Source: Aquatica leii (Eukaryota; Arthropoda; Insecta; Coleoptera; Lampyridae). Taken from it: 64,000 nucleotides of DNA. The translations under genes were made by a program, and so were the position numbers. Numbering within the stretch: position 1 is the stretch's first letter; the number at the start of each line of letters is the position of its first letter. Location: NCBI GenBank assembly GCA_035610365.1, contig CM069439.1, positions 5,022,001 through 5,086,000 of the forward strand. The letters run 5' to 3'. The notes below the pieces were generated by a model. It did not search any database and was not told the origin of the DNA. It worked only from the letters and a program-made list of their open reading frames with translations. Shown piece after piece: positions 1-10,556 of this stretch.

Positions 1-60
1 AAAAACAAAATACAACCTAAATTAAAACAAAATCACTGAAAATAAAAAAGTTATGGTCTC

Positions 61-1787
61 TCAAAGGTGGCACAATTTTCGCAGTTCAATAAAGCGTGCT
101 CTAAGCACATGTGGAGTGTCACACTGCATACAGACATAAAAAGTCTTTCTGTTCTTACTTATCGGATAAACGGAACATCTACTACTTCTCTTACGTCGCT
201 TTGAGCCAGGTTCATAATGAGGTTCGGCTGGTTGCAATTCTCGTAGTCCTCTGTGTAAACAAGGATTTTGTCTTCGCTGACTTCTAAACTGTGATATCAG
301 CTGCGTACCTTTTAAAAACGCACGTCTTTTCAAATTGTAATTTTTCGTATTTGCTTTATATATTACCTGAGCATTTACTCCGGCGGTGTTCAAGAACGAG
401 AAAAATAAAGTAAGCGGCCAGCGGCGACTGTTCCTTGCTACACTATAATTAACAGATAGTTAATCCAAAGTATCAACACCGCCCTTTGTTGAATTATACA
501 AATCGATAATTTTTATCACAAGATTCTTTAACTATAGTACTATCATGGTGTAAAGTAGAAAAGAGAATGACATTTTAAGATTTTTTGGAACATATGACAC
601 AGCCGTAATATTCTGTTTGAAGACAAACATTGAACTGCTAGGTTTTCTGGGTTGTATGTCTAGAGAAGCTAATGGTATTTCACGTTTATTTTTTCTGACT
701 GTGTCAACCGGTATAAGCCGATACATTTTGAGTAGATTGATCATAAGAGAGTAGCTAGTGAACCATTTATCGAAAGTAATATTTCGTTTTTTTTCAGATA
801 CTGGCTGAATCAAACGTTCAACTATATCTTGTGGGTTGTTACTTTTTTTAAAAGAACCTTCTGGCTGTGTGCCAACGTATACTTCCATGTTCAGGCAATA
901 AAATGTATTTGCGTCAACGAGGGCGAATACCTTTAACCCGTATTTCGCGGGTTTATTGGGAATATATTGAAGGAATGACACTCGTCCTTTGAATGGCTCC
1001 AACTTCTCATCAATTATTAGGTTTTTGCTAGGCGTATAATGCCTCTTACAGTTATCAACAAAATGTTCAAATACTCCTCAAATTGCTGCCAATTTGTCAA
1101 TCTCTTTACGTTGTGCTCTTTTGGTGAAGTTATCAAACTGCAGTGACTGGAGTAAAATATAATATCTTTGCTGTGACATTGTTGTGCGGAACAAATCAAT
1201 GCCACTACCATCAGTGTTCCAAAGATCCGCAATGTTTTGCCGATTTGCCTTATATAATCCAGTCAAATACAGCAGGCCAATGACTGCATTGATTTCAAGT
1301 TTGTCGGAAGGTTTTACCAAATACTTATGTTTTTTATCATACTTAGGGGGTTTAGTTGCTAATTTGACATTTGTATCATCCAGCACTTCTTCTGTGAAAA
1401 AAAGTAGCCAACAATCAAGCGCGGTATTCTTTTCTCGCGCGACACCAACCACGCCGGGCAAATGAATTATTAATTATCTGATCTGGTTCTTACGTTTCGG
1501 GTGTTTGGAAGTTTTGACCATTTTGATTTACATTTATCTAAGAAATACCTGTTACTATTGACTGATTCTTCCGATTCTACAACATTTTCAGGCAATCCTT
1601 CTACTTCCTGTTTTGAGCTTTCTTCTCCACCTTCTATGTTTATTTCTGCCTCAACTTCTTCTCCTTCAGACTCATTGCTTATAATAGGTTCATCATCCTC
1701 TGACAACCCACCAAACTCGTCCCATAACCTCTGAAGCTTTCGCTGGCCTTCTTCATACGAGATATTGCTAAAATAAACCACATTCAC
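61..1787 (-). pseudogene. piggyBac transposase relic (DDE_Tnp_1_7), element A
   Basis: The reading runs from an ATG at 1787 leftwards. It starts with an acidic N-terminal region, as usual for this family, followed by the conserved block around LWNTDGSGIDLFRTTM (within 1078-1461). The first catalytic Asp lies in the IDEKLEPFKGR block just upstream of 1002, the second in FDKWFTS (about 780-750), and the third in a GGVDTLD block near 480. The tail (61-393) keeps only part of the Cys-rich C-terminus (CMQC). There are at least three breaks: a stop near 1465, a frameshift between about 1078 and 1050, and frameshift/stop damage near 535-480. The catalytic Asp residues are readable, but the gene cannot make a full protein. 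Family assignment is firm; subfamily is unknown. Confidence 0.88.
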
Positions 1788-1871
1788 AAATAACGTTTGA
1801 CAAATAAACTAAAAACTGTTTTATTTACCATTCAATGCGATGTACACGAAAAATTACGCAAATAGTGTTCC

Positions 1872-2052
1872 GGGGTATAGCATACCCCAACCGTCTTCGT
1901 CGAGATTTGATATCAAACTAAAAGGCTATAGACAAGGTACGCGTCTTCTTTTAAAATATGTATGAACTAAAGCTATCGACAGCTAGAGGTCTCTAGCTTC
2001 TCTAATTTTAAGTTCATAGCTGTAAATAGAGACACTGGGGTATAATATACCC
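1872..2052. repeat. Subterminal palindromes of piggyBac element A
   Basis: Three short inverted repeats sit between the transposase start and the element end. At 1872-1888, GGGGTAT and ATACCCC flank AGC. At 1981-1998, AGCTAGAG is followed by CTCTAGCT. At 2038-2052, GGGTAT and ATACCC flank AAT. The first and third share the same GGGTAT arm. Subterminal repeats of this kind bind transposase in studied piggyBac elements; that role here is an inference. Confidence 0.6.
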
Positions 2053-2074
2053 TGGAATACTAAAGAGGGGTTAA

Positions 2075-3184
2075 TACCTTACACACTTTTTTACTTATAA
2101 ACCTGTTAAGCACACATTTGGTGACACGGAAAATTTTAAGTGTTTCTAATGTATTTCGACAATTTAAAAAAAAATTTAAAATTTTTAGTAACGAGTATTT
2201 TGTGTATATAAATATGCAACATATATTAGTTATAAATAAATGAGTAAATATTAGTATTGGTCATATCTGTGTAATATATCAGCAGTGTCATTGATTGTGA
2301 ATTAACAAGTAAATACAATGTCTAACCAGTGTATAAATAATGGCAACAGTTTTTGTTACGCGTGTGGCAAAATACGTTGATACGTGTCGTTAGTAATAAC
2401 GTTTCATATTTTCGTATTTTGACAAAATTCATACTACCTCACTGAAGGCAGTGCGTCACTGGCGATACGATATCAGTATTTAGTATCCGACAAGTAGGTT
2501 GGTTAGTAGAAACCTTGTCCGTTCAATTGTAAGTAATGTTTTTATTATTTAATTTCAAATCGTTTTTATTATTACGCTTTTAGCAATTTGAATAAAATAA
2601 AGATTTACTACTCAATTGCTCACATGTAATGGCCATCGGACGCGATCTTGTTTTTGCAGGTTTAAAATTCTTTACAGCAAATTTGGCGGAGGCTTAAGGT
2701 TCTTTCAACATACTCAGCTACTAAGGGTAAAATTATTATTTTTTTGGTAATGGTGTTTCATACCCAATGGACCGATTCAGTCCGGTATAATTACTGTGAG
2801 ATTGTGATCTTGGGCATTCACTTGTGTTGTACGTCGATCAGTTGTGGCTACCTGTCAAGTGTCGTTGTGGAGGTATTTTATTTGCCTTATGCTTTAACTT
2901 CTGTAATCTATATTATCCGTTTGAAACTGTTTTAGTATCTTAGTAATTTGCTTGTATTCAAGGCAGTGGTGCCTAAGATTAAATCGTTGAATGCAAGGTT
3001 TGAGGTTTATTACTAGCAAAACGTTTATTAAATGGATAGAATTTTCTTTAAAATTACATACATATACTAACTTTTGAAAACATAAAGACATATTGTTTCG
3101 CTCAATAAGGGACTTTGGTATACTGCACACATGTTGAAATCTTATTTGAGGCATGAGGACAGAAACATTAATCGAGAAATTCTT
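2075..3184. other. No recognisable gene
   Basis: AT-rich unique-looking sequence. The short open frames have no motif I recognise. There is a TATA-like stretch near 2203 and a splice-donor-like GTAAGT near 2530, but nothing connects them to a gene. The last 100 bases may be the degraded upstream part of the family U relic that begins to be readable at 3185. Confidence 0.4.
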
Positions 3185-3332
3185 TTACACTTGCATTAAA
3201 AACAGTTTTGCTACAGAACGGCATTAAATATCCATCTGCATCTATAAGTCATGCCGTTTATATGATGGAATCATACGACAGTATACGATATTTTCTAGAA
3301 CACATACAGTATAAAGACTGTGAATGGTTAAC
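3185..3332 (+). pseudogene. Family U relic, first part (interrupted by LINE)
   Basis: Readable plus-strand peptide with the blocks LKTVLLQNGIKYPS, SHAVYMMESYDS and YKDCEWLT. From general familiarity with arthropod genomes, this matches a large family of uncharacterised proteins present in many near-identical copies; I know of no assigned function. The reading stops at the poly(T) of the LINE at 3333 and resumes at 10091 with EWLTCGELK, so EWLT is present on both sides because of the target-site duplication. The upstream portion is too degraded to read. Confidence 0.6.
3321..3332. repeat. Target-site duplication, 3' side of the LINE
   Basis: TGAATGGTTAAC lies directly before the poly(T) run. 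The same 12 bases with one change (TGAGTGGTTAAC) stand at 10091-10102. Both copies encode the EWLT residues of the interrupted family U reading frame, so they represent one original site. Confidence 0.8.
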
Positions 3333-5715
3333 TTTTTTTTTTGCGAAGAGGAAAATTTATGTTCACCCTGCCGTACTCATACTCTCTTAGGCATGCCTAC
3401 CGGCCAAAACTTCTCTGTATGATTTTTTTATCGCTTCCCAATTATTTTTATTTTCAATTATAAACTCTACCATGTTTTCTGACATCATTTTTTGGCCGTT
3501 TAGAATTCTTGTTAGCGTGTGTCTCTCATTTTTCCATTGTTTACAATGAAACATTGTGTGCTCTAGAGTGTCGTTTATTTCCGTGTAGTAGACACATTTT
3601 AGATATAGTTTGTTTCCTATTCTGTATGTGTATGATGAGAATTCTCCATGGCCTGTTAGACACTGTGTCAAATGAAAAGACACCTGGCCATGTTTTCTTT
3701 CTAACCGGTTTTCTATTTTTGGGATTAGCCGATGTGTCCACCTGCCCGTTGTTGTGGTATCCCATTCTTCTTGCCATTTTTTATACGTAATGCTTCTCTC
3801 TTTTATCCTATCTATCTTATTCGTGTCTTGTCGCTGGTCGGAGTAGCGTTTTCTTTTATCGGCTATAAGGTGGATTGGTATCAATCCAGCTACTATCATT
3901 ACTGCGGCTGTTGAAACCGTCCTGTATGCACTGCATACTCTAAGAGCCATTATTCTTTGGGTTGTTCCAATCTTATTTCGATATTGCTGTATTTTGATTG
4001 CCTCTACCGATATAGGTGCTCCGTATAGTACAATTGATTAAGTAGAAAGTGCTAAAACTCTTCTTTTATTCGAACTTGGTCCCCAAAGATTTGGTAACAG
4101 GCTACACAACGCTCTGTCTGGTCTTTTAGCTTTATCGCATACATGTTCGATGTGTTTACCGAAAAGCAGCCCCCTTCAAGAACCATGCCAAGATATGTTA
4201 CTTGAGTCGACGGTCTAATAGTGAGATCTCCGAGATTAAGTTTAATACTGCCGATGTCACGTTTTGTATTAAGGACTATAGCTACGGTTTTTTCTACAGC
4301 TATTTCTAAGTTATTTTGTTCCATCCATGGTTTAATGGCATGGCGAGTCTCGTCAGTTTTGATAACGAGATCTGCGTTTTTGGCTGTCACAGACACGGCC
4401 GGATTGTCTGCATAACAGATTAATTCGACGTCTTCTGGGACGCATATCGACATAATATCGTCGTAGAAGACGTTCCACAAGCTTGGTCCAAGGACTGAGC
4501 CCGGCGGGACGCCGCCGGCGACCTTTTTTCTAGCTTTAGATAGCAGCTGTACTGTACGGTTTGTAAAGTAGACTTCGATTACACTCACAAGGTCGTTGCT
4601 AATCTTTATCTTCCGGAGCTTCTTTATGATTTTTTTCTATGACGCCGTGTTAAATGCGTTTCTAACATTTATTAAAATTAGGGCATTCTACTTTCTTTCT
4701 TTCTCTGCAGTTTTAGCGTTTCAAACAACGTGTTCTATGGCATCAGTCGTACTTTTGCTTTTACGAAAGCCGTACTGATTCCGGTGAGGTCCTTCTTTTG
4801 CTTCTATTTCCTCCAATAATCTCTGATTCGAAAGATTTTCATAAAGTTCAGCTAACACATTAATAAGACATATCGGTCTATACTTTGCTGTTTCCTCCTT
4901 CGTTTTTCTGGGTTTCGGTATTAGGATTAGTTTGGAGTTTTTCCATATATCTAGGAACGAATTCGACTTTAGTTGGTGATTAAATACCTTATTCTACGTG
5001 TCTCGGGACTAAACTTTTTGTTACTTCAGGTGGTATACCATCTGGTCCGGGAGCCTTTCCTATCTTAATTTTTTTACATGTGGTTATTATTTCTATTTCG
5101 CTGAAAGCATTACATTCAGAGATTGTCGTTTGTCTCATCATCATATCTAGGCCCTCTGTTCTAGTCACAAATAGACTGTTGAATTTTCATTTACATTCAC
5201 GCAGTGACGTCTTCGGGTTTGGAAGTCTTAACTATGTCCTGACAATTTTATAGCCGTCGCCAAAGATATCTTTTTCTATTTGGTTACACATGCTCAACGA
5301 CTGTTTTCTTTTAGCTTGTGTAATTGTCTTTTTCATGATTGTTCTTGCATCTTTATATTCATTTTTTCTAGTTTCTCTAATCTCTTGCCTTTTAGTTCGT
5401 TGAAATGTTTTCCTTTTCATTTTAACTTTAGCGATGCGCGTTTGGATTTCTTGCGACCACCAATAAGGTATCTTGTAGTCCTCCCCGCATTTCATACGTG
5501 GTGTGCACTTTCTATACACTTTTTTAATTAATTCTTCGCATTCATTTGCACCTACTCCGTACTTTTTTTTCTTTTCGTCGAATAGCTTGTTTAGCTTTTC
5601 TATATCTGGCTTACCGTATATGTACAGGCCCCACCAATAAACATGATTTGGGTCACGCAGGTACGTCATTGCGCTCGGGAACATTCGTCAAGTGTAACAC
5701 CTTAAAATCGCTTAC

Positions 5716-7511
5716 CAGTGGCGGCGTAACTAATCGTTGGTACATGTACAAAATCACACTTAAAGTTTTAATGTTACTTCATTAATTTAATAATTTATAT
5801 ACATTTCAAACAGGTAGAAATACTTATATATAATATTATGTAATAAAAAAATTAATCACTATCACTAAAATTATCGTCCGAACTGTTTTCTTCTCCCAAA
5901 TTTATTACTATACTTTCCGTTTGAATATCAAGAAAATGTTCGTTTTTTAAGTAACTGTCTTCATTTTTAATAATATTCTTGCAACAATTTTGCCAATGGT
6001 CCTGCGTAACATTCGAAATTTCTTCTTCCAATAAAGCTTTTACTTCGTTAAAATTGAATGTCACGTTTCTTTTTGCGACATTGTTTTTTATTTGTGCCCA
6101 GATCAATTCTATTGGATTTAAATCAGGATGATAAGGTGGAAGTCTGAGTATAGTATGATTATTTTTGTGTAATAGGTCATCAAATTTGTACGTAGTATAC
6201 TGTTTTTTGTGTTGTTTAATAATATCGTGCGGTTTGAACATTTGCGGAGTCAATGATAATTTTTTTTCAAGTAACCACTTTACCATTTCTTCTTTTTTAG
6301 AAGCACTGGATGGAGCTCGATTAACTTGGACGTTGTGATAAGGCGCGTTATCTATCACTAGTACCGAATTAGGCGACAAATTCGGTAAAAGCTTCTCCTG
6401 CAACCATTTTTCATAGTTTGTCGAGTTCATATCGTCATGATAATCTCCACTTTTTATCCCAGATTTAAAAACCAAACTGCAACCATCTAGAAACCCCATT
6501 TAACCACCCGCATGCACTACAATCATTCGTGGTCCTTTAGATATGTTACACTTTAGCCCATTTTTACTACCATCACTCCATGATTTTGATTGAGTGTGTC
6601 CACTGTGAACATACGTTTCATCCATATACACAATGGGGCGTTTTAATTCACGGTAATATTTTATTCGTTGCAAGTAGGAAATCCTCAATGCTCGAATGTC
6701 GTTCCTTTCTATCAGAAGTTTTCTGTTGTTTTTAGTTTTACGCCACTTAAACCCAAGTTCCGTGAAAATACACCTTAACGATGATGCACTACCCTTCCAA
6801 TCCAAATCCGCTATAAGTTTATTACGCAAAGCATTTAAATTCACTCTAACACTCTCTGTTTTATGGAAGTTATATATAAAGTTGCGAAATATAGTTTTTT
6901 CGTATGGTTGTAGATGTGTTACTGGAGATTCACGTGGACGTTTTTTTCCGGGACTCAAAAATTGAGGTTTCCCTTCTACCTCGGTTTCGCCTTCCTTGAT
7001 AATTCTGGAGACCGTAGCAATAGACACCTTAGTTGCTGCACATGTTATTTCTTTAAGTTCTTTGAATGTGTTTGAAGGATTAATGGTTTTAAAATAACTG
7101 TACACATTGTACACAACCTCGCGCGTTTGACTGCGTATCACTTGTCCGTGCTGACCTAAGGTAGGTGTAGAGCTCATAATCACGATATCGTATCGCACAA
7201 TTGCTCTTGTTCAAATTTAAAACAAGAATGAACGCAGTTTTTCGTTGACAATTGATTGCATTAGTGTAATTAAGATTCCATAAGTAATAAAAACAAATTA
7301 AGTAGAAAGGTCCACTTTCACGTAATCGCGGAATGATCTTTGTATAATAAAAGATAATTAGCTAATCTGTTTGAAACATCCTAATTCCATTAGTTGATTA
7401 AAGAAAGTTAAGTGTAAAATTTCAATACGTATTAAAATGTGTTAATAATGATGTTCGTAAACGTACAATGACGTAATATACATTTGAAACAATTTACCTG
7501 CGACGCCACTG
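5716..7511 (-). mobile_element. IS630/Tc1/mariner-superfamily transposon inserted in the LINE
   Basis: The left end reads CAGTGGCGGCGTAAC and the right end, reverse-complemented, reads CAGTGGCGTCGCAGG. This gives short imperfect terminal inverted repeats around a single transposase gene. LINE coding sequence resumes on both sides, so the insertion is younger than the LINE copy. A clean TA duplication is not visible: the flanks are TTAC on one side and AAAT on the other, perhaps because one copy mutated or the end is off by a base. Length is 1796 bp. Confidence 0.75.
5852..7198 (-). pseudogene. DDE_3 transposase with one premature stop
   Basis: One reading frame of 448 codons from the ATG at 7198 to the stop at 5852 is interrupted only by TAA at 6502-6500 (HAGG-stop-MGFLDG). 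It has an N-terminal helix-turn-helix region (residues about 20-70), then first Asp in YMDETYVHSGH (about residue 193), second Asp in LVIDNAPYH, and Glu in PDLNPIELIW. The second Asp and the Glu are separated by about 80 residues by my count, far more than the 34-41 of classical Tc1/mariner. The tail is acidic. The lost codon is most simply GAA changed to TAA. Related proteins are common in arthropods. The exact family (for example a wide-spacing group such as DD82E) cannot be decided by eye. Confidence 0.88.
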
Positions 7512-8240
7512 AAATTCTCGAATTGGCGCGAGTAGAATGTTTGAAAACGGACGAATGCGCATCTGACTTCCAAATCATCTTTAGTTGTGCGACCTGTATT
7601 TGATTGCATTCTTCTCTTCTTCTGGTATGTTTAGTATAACGAATAAATAGTCACTTAGGGATACTCGTTGTCCGCTACTTTCCAAGTCGGTTTTAATGCC
7701 GCTACATCTTCGCTGATCATTGTGAGGTCAATATCAGACGATCCATTATGTCGAACCAAAGTGGATGTCTTGCCATCATTTAGAATTACTAGGTCTACAG
7801 AGCATGCCCATTCCAATAATGCTTCTCCACGATTGTTGGTAACCTCTCCGCCCCATAGGTGTGTCTGGCATTAAAATCTTCAGTTATTATGATTTGTTTT
7901 TTTTGCCTTTTGGTAACCTTGAGGTGTTCTTGTATATCCGACAGATACTTAGTAAACAGTATAAACGTGCACTTTGGACTTATGTATACGCTGTACAAAA
8001 CATATTTTTGAACATCCACACACACAAAACAATCACTTCTGAAATAGTTTATCACAGGTTGTTTATAACTAGTTTGAATAATTGCAACCACTTTATTCTC
8101 ATTAGCATACGTATTGCCTTTTCTCTTGCATCTTGCAATATTTGGTTCACTTAGGGCAATAAAATCACACTTTCTTCTGGCAGCCAGAAGGGTAACCATG
8201 TCGTGTGCCGCTTTGTTCCTGTTCGCGTTAAGTTGTATTA

Positions 8241-8247
8241 CTAACAT
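8241..8247 (-). other. ORF1 stop / ORF2 start overlap (ATGTTAG)
   Basis: On the minus strand ATG of ORF2 (8247-8245) overlaps the last sense codon and TAG stop of ORF1 (8243-8241). This decides the ORF2 start. Confidence 0.7.
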
Positions 8248-10090
8248 TTTATTAATGGGTCAATTTCTTCTGGCGTTTGAAATAATATATCTTTTTTTGC
8301 CTGCAATAGTGACCTTCGAAAGACGATACATTTACCGCTGCCAGCTTTATGACCGTTCTTGTTGCAAACTATACAGAATGTCTTGTTTTTACAGATTTTT
8401 GCAGAATGTCCTTCCTGTCTACATGCATAGCATCTACCAGATCTGTCTGGACCATTCGCAGTCTCTTGCTCTATGATTATAGGACCATCCCAACTTTTAT
8501 CTGTTTCTCTTATAGCAGTTTGTCCGTTATCTCTTTACTCATCACGGGTGTAGCAGCCAGGGTGTCGTTTGCGTTAGGTCTTAATTCGCCGATTTTAATA
8601 GGCTGACCTGGAACAGCATCAATTTTGGTTCTATGGTAGCAATTACTTCTTCTTTGTTCACTAGATCATCTAAATCCCTCAAGTGTATAGTTTTTATCTG
8701 GGATGGTTTACCGGCCTCTGCAACGTTTAAAGAATGAGTTTCTTCTGCTTTAATTGTTTCCTGCAGAGTTTTTACTGCTTCTTCATTCTTATCAGTTATT
8801 ATCAGAACTTTTCCGTCTTTTGTACTCGTTATTCCACGTATAGCTTTGCTAGCTTCTGTACCTGTAAGAATTTCTTTCACCCTGTTGAGTGTGCTTTTAT
8901 AGTCTTCTCTTTGTTTTTGTACGATAATTGCGCTTATATTTCTGGTTGAGTTCTTTTTCTGTTTAGCTACATCAGGTGTTTTTGAGTTTGTCGTGTAAAT
9001 GCACACGTTCGTATTTGAGTAGTGGAAGAAGCATTCCACCATCTTACAAAAACGCTCGATACTCATTGATCTAATATGGTGCAGTGCTATCCATTTGTCT
9101 TCCTTTGTTTCGTCCCTTAAACGCGCGAGTTTTATCCAGATATCTAAATCTGATCCGTTATAAACAACTTTGTATATCTTGCGACTTTCGCCACGTTTTT
9201 GAGCTTGCGATCTTATTGTTGTAGTTTGCTCGACCAGATCAAAGTCCTTTTGTATATCCGCCAATTCCGGGTGTTTTTCTTTATACAATTTTTGTATGCT
9301 TTTCTCTATGGGGAGATCATCAGGCTCGACTATAACTACCTTGACGGTGTGGTCATTTGAGTTTAAGGGATTTCCAACTTTGACAATTGTTTTCTTGTAT
9401 AGATTTTGTTCCCATTCTACACTTGATATTTCTCACCAGTCCTCTAAGCTGTTAATGCCTTCGAGTGTCTTCAGTCTAGTGTTCCATGCATTTCTCTATG
9501 GCTTTGTTTGAGTTGATTTATGTATTGTGTCGTTTATTTTTTTTTTGGCAGCTTCTGCAGATTGCTGTTTTGATAGTTTTCGATATTTCTAGAAGATCCT
9601 GGTATTTTACTACTCCTTTTCTTCCATGCGTTCATGATCTCTCATATTTTCTTTTATGGCTCTTTTTGTTATGCATAGCAATTATGGTGCTATTTTTTTA
9701 ATTTCTTTGTAGACATTGTTGTTGTCTTAGCAGAATTTAGTCAGGCCTTCCATCTTTTTTTTAAGGTTTTTTAATATGCTAGGTATTTCGGCAATCGATG
9801 TAGGATTTGAGTTGATTTTTTCTCTTCTTGCTTAATTTTCTTCTTTGATGTTTGGGCGGTGTTCTTACAATAGATTCCCGTTTTTTAAAGGGATCTGAAA
9901 TTACTTCTTCCATTTGCATCGTTGCTGAGCCAGTAGCTATATTTTGTGCCTCGGCCTGGTTCTCCGCCGGAAACACTGAGCGGTCATTGACTGACGGTCG
10001 GAAGGGGGGCCACTCGCTTACCGGTCTCACCGACCAGTACTGGGGTTTCCATACCCTGCACCGTCAAGTTCCTTTGTATTTCATCTTCCA
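8241..10090 (-). pseudogene. LINE ORF1 relic (Gag-like, CCHC zinc knuckles)
   Basis: The reading starts at the 5' edge of the element (codon at 10091-10089) and ends at TAG 8243-8241. The middle part (9288-8581) is an R1-type Gag core containing STLNRVKEILTGTEASKAIR. The end carries two zinc knuckles visible near 8440-8350: CYACRQEGHSAKIC (CX2CX4HX4C) followed by CIVCNKNGHKAGSGKC. Frameshifts occur near 10005, 8620 and 8535, and the 9779-9289 stretch is badly degraded. In living relatives ORF1 coats the RNA in the RNP. The stop overlaps the ORF2 start, which suggests coupled termination and re-initiation in the ancestor. Confidence 0.78.
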
Positions 10091-10556
10091 TGAGTGGTTA
10101 ACCTGTGGAGAGCTAAAAACGATAGCTCTTCTTCTTTGAATGCAGTTGGAGTATACAAAATACTACTGTTTTTTGTGTTAATCAGACAGCCGTGCACGAG
10201 ATCGTCACTGTGTACAGAAAAAATGGCTACTACGTCAAAATTATTACCATATTACCAAAAAATTAGTGGTTGGTCTCAAAATCGTATTTTTACCACTACG
10301 GCATGTTAAATTTGACTTAACACGATTAAAAGAGTAGATGGTATTGTATCTAAAACTGAAATTTCCAAGAGTTAGTAAGAGAAAAATTAAAGAGGGCATA
10401 TTTATGGGACTCTAAATACGAGAGGCTATAAAAGATAGCGAATTTGATGAGGTGCTGACTAAAACTGACCTAAGAGCATGGAGAGCTTTTAAAACAGTTG
10501 TGATCCATTTTCTTGGAAATACCAAAGCTAAAAATAGACTGTAACACTTTCGACTT
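10091..10556 (+). pseudogene. Family U relic, second part
   Basis: Continues the reading broken at 3332. A single frame runs from EWLTCGELKTIALLL through YTKYYCFLC, DSRARDRH, FLPLRHVKFDL, KRKIKEGIFMG, IREAIKDSEFDEVL and LRAWRAFKTVV to HFLGNTKAKN, broken only by a few in-frame stops (two early ones fit GGA to TGA and GAA to TAA). The same blocks recur in a relic at 40740-41275. The GxLK...G...YTK..CFLC arrangement followed by LPPLHIKLG-like residues loosely resembles RNase-H-fold transposases of the CACTA/KDZ kind. That is a hypothesis only; no function is established to my knowledge. Confidence 0.65.

Larger units (their letters stand above)
1..2070 (-). mobile_element. piggyBac-like element A, 5' portion (3' end lies outside window)
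   Basis: A transposase relic reads leftwards, and on its upstream side the sequence ends in GGGG directly followed by TTAA at 2071-2074. piggyBac elements duplicate TTAA and begin with C-rich ends, so 2070 is the likely outer end on the transposase 5' side. The other end is not in the window. The 280 bases between the transposase start and this end carry several short palindromes, as is common in piggyBac subterminal regions. Without the second end, the terminal repeat cannot be measured. Confidence 0.75.
3387..8247 (-). pseudogene. LINE ORF2 relic: endonuclease, reverse transcriptase, C-terminal zinc motif
   Basis: It starts at the ATG at 8247, overlapping the ORF1 stop as ATGTTAG. The endonuclease spans 8247-7640 (LNANRNKAAHDMV, DFNARHTYG, SDIDLTMIS). 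After the inserted element the frame resumes near 5710. The reverse transcriptase follows with KAPGPDGIP (about 5060), YRPICLIN and NQYGFRKSKSTTDAI (4900-4760), VPPGSVLGPSLWN (about 4500) and YADN (about 4410). The C-terminus (3950-3387) has the RVCSAYRTVSTAAV block and a zinc motif in which the second Cys is Tyr (CVYY...H...C). In both catalytic blocks Asp is replaced by Asn (LINVRNAFN and YADN), so the enzyme would be dead even without the frameshifts around 4000-5230. ORF2 is split but in the normal domain order. Confidence 0.85.
3333..10090 (-). mobile_element. R1-type non-LTR retrotransposon (LINE), degenerate, interrupted
   Basis: The element lies on the minus strand with a ten-base poly(A) tail (T run 3333-3342). 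It has a Gag-like ORF1 with CCHC knuckles and an ORF2 with AP-endonuclease, reverse transcriptase and a C-terminal Cys/His motif. This layout is typical of R1-clade LINEs. Its 5' edge is fixed at about 10090 by the 12-bp target duplication, which falls at the first readable codon of ORF1, so the 5' UTR is missing and the copy is probably 5'-truncated. A 1.8-kb DNA transposon (5716-7511) interrupts it. Removing that leaves about 5.0 kb, near the usual R1 length. The site is not rDNA. Confidence 0.85.

Noticed and set aside
2203-2540. TATA-like motif and splice-donor-like GTAAGT as a host-gene first exon
   Set aside because: Such motifs arise often in AT-rich sequence, and no downstream exon or coding sequence supports it.
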